From Gibbula magus (Eukaryota > Mollusca > Gastropoda > Trochida > Trochidae): DNA of 64,000 nt. Positions 24,660-37,900 of this stretch are shown piece by piece; within the stretch, counting starts at the first letter, position 1; each line of letters opens with the position of its first letter. The notes under the pieces are model-generated. The model was not told the DNA's origin. It was given only the letters and a program-made list of their open reading frames with translations, and did no database searches. Made by a program: the position numbers and the translations under genes. The DNA is taken from assembly GCA_936450465.1 (NCBI GenBank), contig OW388293.1, positions 81,552,134 to 81,616,133 on the forward strand. Direction: 5' to 3'.

Positions 24660-25440
24660 CCAAAACAAGACAAACTGTGTCAATACAAGACAAACTGTGC
24701 CAATACAAGACAAAAACAATACGAGACACACTATGCCGATACAAGACAAAATATGCCACTAAGAGACAAACTTTGCGAAAACAAGATAAACTATGCCAAT
24801 ACGAGACAAACTGTGCCAGTTCTAGACAAACTGGGTCAAAACGAGACTAAATGTGTCAGTACAAGACAAACTGGGTAAAGACAAGAGAAACTGGGTCAAT
24901 ACAAGACAAACTGGGTCAATACAAGACAAACTGTGGCAATACAAGACAAACTGTGCCAATACAAGACATGTACCATAACGAGATAAACTGTGCCAATAAA
25001 AGACAAACTGTGCCAATACAAGATAAAAACAATTGTGCCAATACGAGACACACTATGCCGATACAAGACAAATTGTGCCAATACGAGAGAAACTTTGCCA
25101 GTACTAGACAAATTGGGTCAAAACGAGACTAAATGTGTCAGTACAAGACAAACTGGGTCAAGACAAGACAAATTGTGCCAAATCAAGACAAATTGTACCA
25201 TTACGAGACAAACTGTGCCAATACAAGACAAATTGTGCCAAAACAAGACAAATTGTGCCAAAACAAGACATGTACCATAACGAGATAAAATGTGCCAATA
25301 AAAGACAAACTGTGCCAATACAAGATAAAAATTGTTTTGCCAATACGAGGAACACTATGCCGATACAAGAAAAATTGTGCCAATACGAGAGAAACATTGC
25401 CAGTACTAGACAAACTGGGTCAAAACGAGACAAATTTGCC
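24660..25440. repeat. Degenerate left edge of the 20-bp array with a ~302-bp repeat
   Basis: Units here differ from the consensus at several positions: ACTGGGTCAAAACGAGAC, TTTGCCAGTACTAGAC and ATGTACCATAACGAGATA. A composite block beginning ACAAGACATGTACCATAACG at 24,961 recurs at 25,263, 302 bp later, with the same following order of odd units (AATAAAAGAC, then a GATAAAAA-containing unit, then CACTATGCCGATACAAGA, then GAGAGAAAC). Such edge decay is what unequal exchange predicts for an array whose centre is homogenised. Confidence 0.85.
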
Positions 25441-28400
25441 AAAACAAGACAAACTGTGCCAATAAGAGACAAACTCTGCCAATAAGAGACAAACTGTGCA
25501 AATAGGAGACAACCTGTGCCAATACAAGACAAACTGTGCCAATAAGAGACAAACTGTGCCAATATGAGACAAACTGTGCCAATAGGAGACAAACTGTGCC
25601 AATACAAGACAAACTGTGCCAATAAGAGACAAACTGTGCCAATACAAGACAAACTGTGCCAATACAAGACAAACTGTGCCAATACAAGACTAACTGTGCC
25701 AATACAAGACAAACTGTGCCAATAAGAGACAAACTCTGCCAATAAGAGACAAACTCTGCCAATAGGAGACAAACTGTGCCAATACAAGACAAACTGTGCC
25801 AATAGGAGACAAACTGTGCCAATAAAAGACAAACTGTGCCAATACAAGACAAACTGTGCCAATAGGAGACAAACTGTGCCAATATGAGACAAACTATGCC
25901 AATAAGAGACAAACTGTGCCAATAGGAGACAAACTGTGCCAATAAGAGACAAACTGTGCCAATAGGAGACAAACTGTGCCAATAAGAGACAAACTGTGCC
26001 AAAAGGAAACAAACTGTGCCAATACAAGACAAACTGTGCCAATAAGAGACAAACTGTGCCAAAAGGAAACAAACTGTGCCAATACAAGACAAACTGTGCC
26101 AATAAGAGACAAACTGTGCCAATACAAGACAAACTGTGCCAATAAGAGACAAACTGTGCCAATAGGAAACAAACTGTGCCAATACAAGACAAACTGTGCC
26201 AATACAAGACAAACTGTGCCAATACAAGACAAACTGTGCCAATACAAGACTAACTGTGCCAATACAAGACAAACTGTGCCAATAGGAGACAAACTGTGCC
26301 AATACAAGACAAACTGTGCCAATACAAGACAAACTGTGCCAATAGGAGACAAACTGTGCCAATAAGAGACAAACTGTGCCAATAAGAGACAAACTTTGCC
26401 AATACAAGGCAGACTGTGCCAATACAAGACAAACTGTGCCAATACAAGACAAACTGTGCCAATACAAGACAAACTGTGCCAATACAAGACAGACTGTGCC
26501 AATACAAGACAAACTGTGCCAATACAAGACAAACTGTGCCAATACAAGACAAACTGTGCCAATAAGAGACAAACTGTGCCAATACAAGACAAACTGTGCC
26601 AATAGGAGACAAACTGTGCCAATAAGAGACAAACTGTGCCAATAGGAGACAAACTGTGCCAATAAGAGACAAACTGTGCCAATAAGAGACAAACTTTGCC
26701 AATACAAGACAAACTGTGCCAATACAAGACAAACTGTGCCAATAAGAGACAAACTGTGCCAATACAAGACAGACTGTGCCAATACAAGACAAACTGTGCC
26801 AATACAAGACAAACTGTGCCAATACAAGACAAACTGTGCCAATAAGAGACAAACTGTGCCAATACAAGACAAACTGTGCCAATACAAGACAAACTGTGCC
26901 AATACAAGACAAACTGTGCCAATACAAGACAAACTGTGCCAATACAAGACAAACTGTGCCAATAGGAGACAAACTGTGCCAAAACAAGACAAACTGTGCC
27001 AATAGGAGACAACCTGTGCCAATACAAGACAAACTGTGCCAATAAGAGACAAACTGTGCCAATACAAGACAAACTGTGCCAATACAAGACAAACTGTGCC
27101 AATAAGAGACAAACTGTGCCAATACAAGGCAGACTGTGCCAATACAAGACAAACTGTGCCAATACAAGACAAACTGTGCCAATAGGAGACAAACTGTGCC
27201 AATAGGAGACAAACTGTGCCAATAGGAGACAAACTGTGCCAATAAGAGACAAACTGTGCCAATAGGAGACAAACTGTGCCAATAGGAGACAAACTGTGCC
27301 AATACAAGACAAACTGTGCCAATACAAGACAAACTGTGCCAATACAAGACAAACTGTGCCAATACAAGACACACTGTGCCAATAGGAGACAAACTGTGCC
27401 AATAAGAGACAAACTGTGCCAATACAAGACAAACTGTGCCAATAAGAGACAAACTGTGCCAATATAAGACAGACTGTGCCAATACAAGACAAACTGTGCC
27501 AATACAAGACAAATTGTGCCAATACAAGACAAACTGTGCCAATAGGAGACAAACTGTGCCAATACAAGACAAACTGTGCCAATAGGAGACAAACTGTGCC
27601 AAAACAAGACAAACTGTGCCAATAGGAGACAACCTGTGCCAATACAAGACAAACTGTGCCAATAAGAGACAAACTGTGCCAATACAAGACAAACTGTGCC
27701 AATACAAGACTAACTGTGCCAATAGGTGACAAACTGTGCCAATAAGAGACAAACTGTGCCAATAGGAGACAAACTGTGCCAATAGGAGACAAACTGTGCC
27801 AATAGGAGACAAACTGTGCCAATACAAGACAAACTGTGCCAATACAAGACAAACTGTGCCAATAAGAGACAAACTGTGCCAATACAAGGCAGACTGTGCC
27901 AATACAAGACAAACTGTGCCAATACATGACAAACTGTGCCAATAGGAGACAAACTGTGCCAATAGGAGACAAACTGTGCCAATAAGAGACAAACTGTGCC
28001 AATAAGAGACAAACTGTGCCAATAAGAGACAAACAGTGCCAATACAAGGCAGACTGTGTCAATACAAGACAAACTGTGCCAATACAAGACAAACTGTGCC
28101 AATACAAGACAAACTGTGCCAATATGAGACAAACTGTGCCAATAGGAGACAAACTGTGCCAATAAGAGACAAACTGTGCCAATAAGAGACAAACTGTGCC
28201 AATACAAGACAAACTGTGCCAATACAAGACAAACTGTGCCAATAGGAAACAAACTGTGCCAATAGGAGACAAACTGTGCCAATAAGAGACAAACTCTGCC
28301 AATATAAGACAAACTGTGCCAATACAAGACAAAGTGTGCCAATACAAGACAAACTGTGCCAATACGAGACAAACTGTGCCAATAAGAGACAAACTGTGCC

Positions 28401-29879
28401 AATACAAGACAAACTGTGCCAATACAAGACAAACTGTGCCAATAAGAGACAAACTGTGCCAATACAAGGCAGACTGTGCCAATACAAGACAAACTGTGCC
28501 AATACAAGACAAACTGTGCCAATACAAGACAAACTGTGCCAATAGGAGACAAACTGTGCCAATAGGAGACAAATTGTGCCAATAAGAGACAAACTGTGCC
28601 AATAAGAGACAAACTGTGCCAATAAGAGACAAACTGTGCCAATACAAGGCAGACTGTGCCAATACAAGACAAACTGTGCCAATACAAGACAAACTGTGCC
28701 AATACAAGACAAACTGTGCACATAGGAGACAAACTGTGCCAATAGGAGACAAACTGTGCCAATAACAGACAAACTCTGCCAATATAAGACAAACTGTGCC
28801 AATACAAGACAAACTGTGCCAATACAAGACAAACTGTGCCAATACGAGACAAACTGTGCCAATACAAGACAGAATGTGCCAATACAAGACAACTGTGCCA
28901 ATACAAGACAAACTGTGCCAATACAAGACAGACTGTGCCAATACAAGACAAACTGTGCCAATAGGAGACAAACTGTGCCAAAACAAGACAAACTGTGCCA
29001 ATAGGAGACAACCTGTGCCAATACAAGACAAACTGTGCCAATAAGAGACAAACTGTGCCAATACAAGACAAACTGTGCCAATACAAGACTAACTGTGCCA
29101 ATAGGTGACAAACTGTGCCAATAAGAGACAAACTGTGCCAATAGGAGACAAACTGTGCCAATAGGAGACAAACTGTGCCAATAGGAGACAAACTGTGCCA
29201 ATACAAGACAAACTGTGCCAATACAAGACAAACTGTGCCAATAAGAGACAAACTGTGCCAATACAAGACAAACTGTGCCAATAAGAGACAAACTGTGCCA
29301 ATACAAGACAAACTGTGCCAATAAGAGACAAACTGTGCCAATACAAGGCAGACTGTGCCAATACAAGACAAACTGTGCCAATACAAGACAAACTGTGCCA
29401 ATAGGAGACAAACTGTGCCAATAGGAGACAAACTGTGCCAATAAGAGACAAACTGTGCCAATAGGAGACAAACTGTGCCAATACAAGACAAACTGTGCCA
29501 ATAGGAGACAAACTGTGCCAATACAAGACAAACTGTGCCAATACAAGACACACTGTGCCAATAAGAGACAAACTGTGCCAATACAAGGCAGACTGTGCCA
29601 ATACAAGACAAACTGTGCCAATAGGAGACAAACTGTGCCAATAGGAGACAAACTGTGCCAATAGGAGACAAACTGTGCCAATAAGAGACAAACTGTGCCA
29701 AAAGGAAACAAACTGTGCCAATACAAGACAAACTGTGCCAATAAGAGACAAACTGTGCCAATACAAGACAAACTGTGCCAATAAGAGACAAACTGTGCCA
29801 ATAGGAAACAAACTGTGCCAATACAAGACAAACTGTGCCAATACAAGACAAACAGTGCCAATACAAGACAAACTGTGCC

Positions 29880-32800
29880 AATACAAGACTAACTGTGCCA
29901 ATACAAGACAAACTGTGCCAATAGGAGACAAACTGTGCCAATACAAGACAAACTGTGCCAATACAAGACAAACTGTGCCAATAGGAGACAAACTGTGCCA
30001 ATAAGAGACAAACTGTGCCAATAAGAGTCAAACTTTGCCAATACAAGACAAACTGTGCCAATACAAGACAAACTGTGCCAATAAGAGACAAACTGTGCCA
30101 ATACAAGACAGACTGTGCCAATACAAGACAAACTGTGCCAATACAAGACAAACTGTGCCAATACAAGACAAACTGTGCCAATAAGAGACAAACTGTGCCA
30201 ATACAAGACAAACTGTGCCAATAGGAGACAAACTGTGCCAATAAGAGACAAACTGTGCCAATAGGAGACAAACTGTGCCAATAAGAGACAAACTGTGCCA
30301 ATAAGAGACAAACTGTGCCAATACAAGACAAACTGTGCCAATACAAGACAAACTGTGCCAATAAGAGACAAACTGTGCCAATACAAGACAAACTGTGCCA
30401 ATACAAGACAAACTGTGCCAATACAAGACAAACTGTGCCAATACAAGACAAACTGTGCCAATAAGAGACAAACTGTGCCAATACAAGACAAACTGTGCCA
30501 ATACAAGACAAACTGTGCCAATACAAGACAAACTGTGCCAATACAAGACAAACTGTGCCAATACAAGACAAACTGTGCCAATAGGAGACAAACTGTGCCA
30601 AAACAAGACAAACTGTGCCAATAGGAGACAACCTGTGCCAATACAAGACAAACTGTGCCAATAAGAGACAAACTGTGCCAATACAAGACAAACTGTGCCA
30701 ATACAAGACAAACTGTGCCAATACAAGACAAACTGTGCCAATAGGAGACAAACTGTGCCAATAAGAGACAAACTGTGCCAATACAAGACAAACTGTGCCA
30801 ATACAAGACAAACTGTGCCAATACAAGACAAACTGTGCCAATACAAGACAAACTGTGCCAATACAAGACAAACTGTGCCAATAGGAGACAAACTGTGCCA
30901 ATAAGAGACAAACTGTGCCAATACAAGACAAACTGTGCCAATAAGAGACAAACTGTGCCAATATAAGACAGACTGTGCCAATACAAGACAAACTGTGCCA
31001 ATACAAGACAAACTGTGCCAATACAAGACAAACTGTGCCAATAGGAGACAAACTGTGCCAATACAAGACAAACTGTGCCAATAGGAGACAAACTGTGCCA
31101 ATACAAGACAAACTGTGCCAATAGGAGACAACCTGTGCCAATACAAGACAAACTGTGCCAATAAGAGACAAACTGTGCCAATACAAGACAAACTGTGCCA
31201 ATACAAGACTAACTGTGCCAATACGTGACAAACTGTGCCAATACGAGACAAACTGTGCCAATACTAGACAAACTGTGCCAATAGGAGACAAACTGTGCCA
31301 ATAGGAGACAAACTGTGCCAATACAAGACAAACTGTGCCAATACAAGACAAACTGTGCCAATAAGAGACAAACTGTGCCAATAGGAGACAAACTGTGCCA
31401 ATAAGAGACAAACTGTGCCAATAAGAGACAAACTGTGCCAATAAGAGACAAACTGTGCCAATACAAGGCAGACTGTGCCAATACAAGACAAACTGTGCCA
31501 ATACATGACAAACTGTGCCAATAGGAGACAAACTGTGCCAATAGGAGACAAACTGTGCCAATAAGAGACAAACTGTGCCAATAAGAGACAAACTGTGCCA
31601 ATAAGAGACAAACTGTGCCAATACAAGGCAGACTGTGCCAATACAAGACAAACTGTGCCAATACAAGACAAACTGTGCCAATACAAGACAAACTGTGCCA
31701 ATAGGAGACAAACTGTGCCAATAGGAGACAAACTGTGCCAATAAGAGACAAACTGTGCCAATAAGAGACAAACTGTGCCAATACAAGACAAACTGTGCCA
31801 ATACAAGACAAACTGTGCCAATAGGAAACAAACTGTGCCAATAGGAGACAAACTGTGCCAATAAGAGACAAACTCTGCCAATATAAGACAAACTGTGCCA
31901 ATACAAGACAAAGTGTGCCAATACAAGACAAACTGTGCCAATACGAGACAAACTGTGCCAATAAGAGACAAACTGTGCCAATACAAGACAAACTGTGCCA
32001 ATACAAGACAAACTGTGCCAATAAGAGCCAAACTGTGCCAATACAAGGCAGACTGTGCCAATACAAGACAAACTGTGCCAATACAAGACAAACTGTGCCA
32101 ATACAAGACAAACTGTGCCAATAGGAGACAAACTGTGCCAATAGGAGACAAATTGTGCCAATAAGAGACAAACTGTGCCAATAAGAGACAAACTGTGCCA
32201 ATAAGAGACAAACTGTGCCAATACAAGGCAGACTGTGCCAATACAAGACAAACTGTGCCAATACAAGACAAACTGTGCCAATAAGAGACAAACTGTGCCA
32301 ATACAAGACAAACTGTGCCAATAAGAGACAAACTGTGCCAATACAAGACAAACTGTGCCAATAAGAGACAAACTGTGCCAATACAAGGCAGACTGTGCCA
32401 ATACAAGACAAACTGTGCCAATACAAGACAAACTGTGCCAATAGGAGACAAACTGTGCCAATAGGAGACAAACTGTGCCAATAAGAGACAAACTGTGCCA
32501 ATAGGAGACAAACTGTGCCAATACAAGACAAACTGTGCCAATAGGAGACAAACTGTGCCAATACAAGACAAACTGTGCCAATACAAGACAAACTGTGCCA
32601 ATAAGAGACAAACTGTGCCAATACAAGACAAACTGTGCCAATAAGAGACAAACTGTGCCAATAGGAGACAAACTGTGCCAATAGGAGACAAACTGTGCCA
32701 ATAGGAGACAAACTGTGCCAATAAGAGACAAACTGTGCCAAAAGGAAACAAACTGTGCCAATACAAGACAAACTGTGCCAATAAGAGACAAACTGTGCCA

Positions 32801-34900
32801 ATACAAGACAAACTGTGCCAATAAGAGACAAACTGTGCCAATAGGAAACAAACTGTGCCAATACAAGACAAACTGTGCCAATACAAGACTAACTGTGCCA
32901 ATACAAGACAAACTGTGCCAATAGGAGACAAACTGTGCCAATACAAGACAAACTGTGCCAATACAAGACAAACTGTGCCAATAGGAGACAAACTGTGCCA
33001 ATAAGAGACAAACTGTGCCAATAAGAGACAAACTTTGCCAATACAAGACAAACTGTGCCAATACAAGACAAACTGTGCCAATAAGAGACAAACTGTGCCA
33101 ATACAAGACAGACTGTGCCAATACAAGACAAACTGTGCCAATACAAGACAAACTGTGCCAATACAAGACAAACTGTGCCAATAAGAGACAAACTGTGCCA
33201 ATACAAGACAAACTGTGCCAATAGGAGACAAACTGTGCCAATAAGAGACAAACTGTGCCAATAGGAGACAAACTGTGCCAATAAGAGACAAACTGTGCCA
33301 ATAAGAGACAAACTTTGCCAATACAAGACAAACTGTGCCAATACAAGACAAACTGTGCCAATAAGAGACAAACTGTGCCAATACAAGACAAACTGTGCCA
33401 ATACAAGACAAACTGTGCCAATACAAGACAAACTGTGCCAATACAAGACAAACTGTGCCAATAAGAGACAAACTGTGCCAATACAAGACAAACTGTGCCA
33501 ATACAAGACAAACTGTGCCAATACAAGACAAACTGTGCCAATACAAGACAAACTGTGCCAATACAAGACAAACTGTGCCAATAGGAGACAAACTGTGCCA
33601 AAACAAGACAAACTGTGCCAATAGGAGACAACCTGTGCCAATACAAGACAAACTGTGCCAATAAGAGACAAACTGTGCCAATACAAGACAAACTGTGCCA
33701 ATACAAGACAAACTGTGCCAATACAAGACAAACTGTGCCAATAGGAGACAAACTGTGCCAATAAGAGACAAACTGTGCCAATACAAGACAAACTGTGCCA
33801 ATACAAGACAAACTGTGCCAATACAAGACAAACTGTGCCAATACAAGACAAACTGTGCCAATACAAGACAAACTGTGCCAATAGGAGACAAACTGTGCCA
33901 ATAAGAGACAAACTGTGCCAATACAAGACAAACTGTGCCAATAAGAGACAAACTGTGCCAATAGAAGACAGACTGTGCCAATACAAGACAAACTGTGCCA
34001 ATACAAGACAAACTGTGCCAATACAAGACAAACTGTGCCAATAGGAGACAAACTGTGCCAATACAAGACAAACTGTGCCAATAGGAGACAAACTGTGCCA
34101 AAACAAGACAAACTGTGCCAATAGGAGACAACCTGTGCCAATACAAGACAAACTGTGCCAATAAGAGACAAACTGTGCCAATACAAGACAAACTGTGCCA
34201 ATACAAGACTAACTGTGCCAATAGGTGACAAACTGTGCCAATAAGAGACAAACTGTGCCAATAGGAGACAAACTGTGCCAATAGGAGACAAACTGTGCCA
34301 ATAGGAGACAAACTGTGCCAATACAAGACAAACTGTGCCAATACAAGACAAACTGTGCCAATAAGAGACAAACTGTGCCAATAGGAGACAAACTGTGCCA
34401 ATAAGAGACAAACTGTGCCAATAAGAGACAAACTGTGCCAATAAGAGACAAACTGTGCCAATACAAGGCAGACTGTGCCAATACAAGACAAACTGTGCCA
34501 ATACATGACAAACTGTGCCAATAGGAGACAAACTGTGCCAATAGGAGACAAACTGTGCCAATAAGAGACAAACTGTGCCAATAAGAGACAAACTGTGCCA
34601 ATAAGAGACAAACTGTGCCAATACAAGGCAGACTGTGCCAATACAAGACAAACTGTGCCAATACAAGACAAACTGTGCCAATACAAGACAAACTGTGCCA
34701 ATAGGAGACAAACTGTGCCAATAGGAGACAAACTGTGCCAATAAGAGACAAACTGTGCCAATAAGAGACAAACTGTGCCAATACAAGACAAACTGTGCCA
34801 ATACAAGACAAACTGTGCCAATAGGAAACAAACTGTGCCAATAGGAGACAAACTGTGCCAATAAGAGACAAACTCTGCCAATATAAGACAAACTGTGCCA
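29880..34900. repeat. Two ~2-kb satellite blocks repeated at exactly 3,000-bp offset
   Basis: Within the 20-bp array, unit order from about 29,880 to 31,900 is reproduced at 32,880 to 34,900. Where I compared line by line, 30,061-30,300 with 33,061-33,300 and 31,321-31,860 with 34,321-34,860 looked the same. I saw only scattered single-base differences elsewhere (for example at 30,027, 30,315 and 30,964), apart from a dissimilar patch around 31,207-31,310. The offset is 150 units. Just left of this the offset is 3,040 (29,675 against 32,715), a two-unit length change. Confidence 0.85.
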
Positions 34901-37900
34901 ATACAAGACAAACTGTGCCAATAAGAGACAAACTGTGCCAATACAAGACAAACTGTGCCAATACAAGACAAACTGTGCCAATACAAGACAAACTGTGCCA
35001 ATACAAGACAAACTGTGCCAATACAAGACAAACTGTGCCAATAGGAGACAAACTGTGCCAAAACAAGACAAACTGTGCCAATAGGAGACAACCTGTGCCA
35101 ATACAAGACAAACTGTGCCAATAAGAGACAAACTGTGCCAATACAAGACAAACTGTGCCAATACAAGACAAACTGTGCCAATACAAGACACACTGTGCCA
35201 ATAGGAGACAAACTGTGCCAATAAGAGACAAACTGTGCCAATACAAGACAAACTGTGCCAATACAAGACAAACTGTGCCAATACAAGACAAACTGTGCCA
35301 ATACAAGACAAACTGTGCCAATACAAGACAAACTGTGCCAATAGGAGACAAACTGTGCCAATAAGAGACAAACTGTGCCAATACAAGACAAACTGTGCCA
35401 ATAAGAGACAAACTGTGCCAATATAAGACAGACTGTGCCAATACAAGACAAACTGTGCCAATACAAGACAAATTGTGCCAATACAAGACAAACTGTGCCA
35501 ATAGGAGACAAACTGTGCCAATACAAGACAAACTGTGCCAATAGGAGACAAACTGTGCCAAAACAAGACAAACTGTGCCAATAGGGGACAACCTGTGCCA
35601 ATACAAGACAAACTGTGCCAATAAGAGACAAACTGTGCCAATACAAGACAAACTGTGCCAATACAAGACTAACTGTGCCAATAGGTGACAAACTGTGCCA
35701 ATAAGAGACAAACTGTGCCAATAGGAGACAAACTGTGCCAATAAGAGACAAACTGTGCCAATAGGAGACAAACTGTGCCAATACAAGACAAACTGTGCCA
35801 ATACAAGACAAACTGTGCCAATAAGAGACAAACTGTGCCAATAGGAGACAAACTGTGCCAATAAGAGACAAACTGTGCCAATAAGAGACAAACTGTGCCA
35901 ATAAGAGACAAACTGTGCCAATACAAGGCAGACTGTGCCAATACAAGACAAACTGTGCCAATACAAGACAAACTGTGCCAATACAAGACAAACTGTGCCA
36001 ATAGGAGACAAACTGTGCCAATAGGAGACAAACTGTGCCAATAAGAGACAAACTGTGCCAATAAGAGACAAACTGTGCCAATACAAGACAAACTGTGCCA
36101 ATACAAGACAAACTGTGTCAATAGGAAACAAACTGTGCCAATAGGAGACAAACTGTGCCAATAAGAGACAAACTCTGCCAATATAAGACAAACTGTGCCA
36201 ATACAAGACAAAGTGTGCCAATACAAGACAAACTGTGCCAATACGAGACAAACTGTGCCAATAAGAGACAAACTGTGCCAATACAAGACAAACTGTGCCA
36301 ATACAAGACAAACTGTGCCAATAAGAGCCAAACTGTGCCAATACAAGGCAGACTGTGCCAATACAAGACAAACTGTGCCAATACAAGACAAACTGTGCCA
36401 ATACAAGACAAACTGTGCCAATAGGAGACAAACTGTGCCAATAGGAGACAAATTGTGCCAATAAGAGACAAACTGTGCCAATAAGAGACAAACTGTGCCA
36501 ATAAGAGACAAACTGTGCCAATACAAGGCAGACTGTGCCAATACAAGACAAACTGTGCCAATACAAGACAAACTGTGCCAATACGAGACAAACTGTGCCA
36601 ATAGGAGACAAACTGTGCCAATAAGAGACAAACTCTGCCAATATAAGACAAACTGTGCCAATACAAGACAAACTGTGCCAATACAAGACAAACTGTGCCA
36701 ATACGAGACAAACTGTGCCAATACAAGACAGAATGTGCCAATACAAGACAACTGTGCCAATACAAGACAAACTGTGCCAATACAAGACAGACTGTGCCAA
36801 TACAAGACAAACTGTGCCAATAGGAGACAAACTGTGCCAAAACAAGACAAACTGTGCCAATAGGAGACAACCTGTGCCAATACAAGACAAACTGTGCCAA
36901 TAAGAGACAAACTGTGCCAATACAAGACAAACTGTGCCAATACAAGACTAACTGTGCCAATAGGTGACAAACTGTGCCAATAAGAGACAAACTGTGCCAA
37001 TAGGAGACAAACTGTGCCAATAGGAGACAAACTGTGCCAATAGGAGACAAACTGTGCCAATACAAGACAAACTGTGCCAATACAAGACAAACTGTGCCAA
37101 TAAGAGACAAACTGTGCCAATACAAGGCAGACTGTGCCAATACAAGACAAACTGTGCCAATACATGACAAACTGTGCCAATAGGAGACAAACTGTGCCAA
37201 TAGGAGACAAACTGTGCCAATAAGAGACAAACTGTGCCAATAAGAGACAAACTGTGCCAATAAGAGACAAACTGTGCCAATACAAGGCAGACTGTGCCAA
37301 TACAAGACAAACTGTGCCAATACAAGACAAACTGTGCCAATACAAGACAAACTGTGCCAATAGGAGACAAACTGTGCCAATAGGAGACAAACTGTGCCAA
37401 TAAGAGACAAACTGTGCCAATAAGAGACAAACTGTGCCAATACAAGACAAACTGTGCCAATACAATACAAACTGTGCCAATAGGAAACAAACTGTGCCAA
37501 TAGGAGACAAACTGTGCCAATAAGAGACAAACTCTGCCAATATAAGACAAACTGTGCCAATACAAGACAAAGTGTGCCAATACAAGACAAACTGTGCCAA
37601 TACGAGACAAACTGTGCCAATAAGAGACAAACTGTGCCAATACAAGACAAACTGTGCCAATACAAGACAAACTGTGCCAATAAGAGCCAAACTGTGCCAA
37701 TACAAGGCAGACTGTGCCAATACAAGACAAACTGTGCCAATACAAGACAAACTGTGCCAATACAAGACAAACTGTGCCAATAGGAGACAAACTGTGCCAA
37801 TAGGAGACAAATTGTGCCAATAAGAGACAAACTGTGCCAATAAGAGACAAACTGTGCCAATAAGAGACAAACTGTGCCAATACAAGGCAGACTGTGCCAA

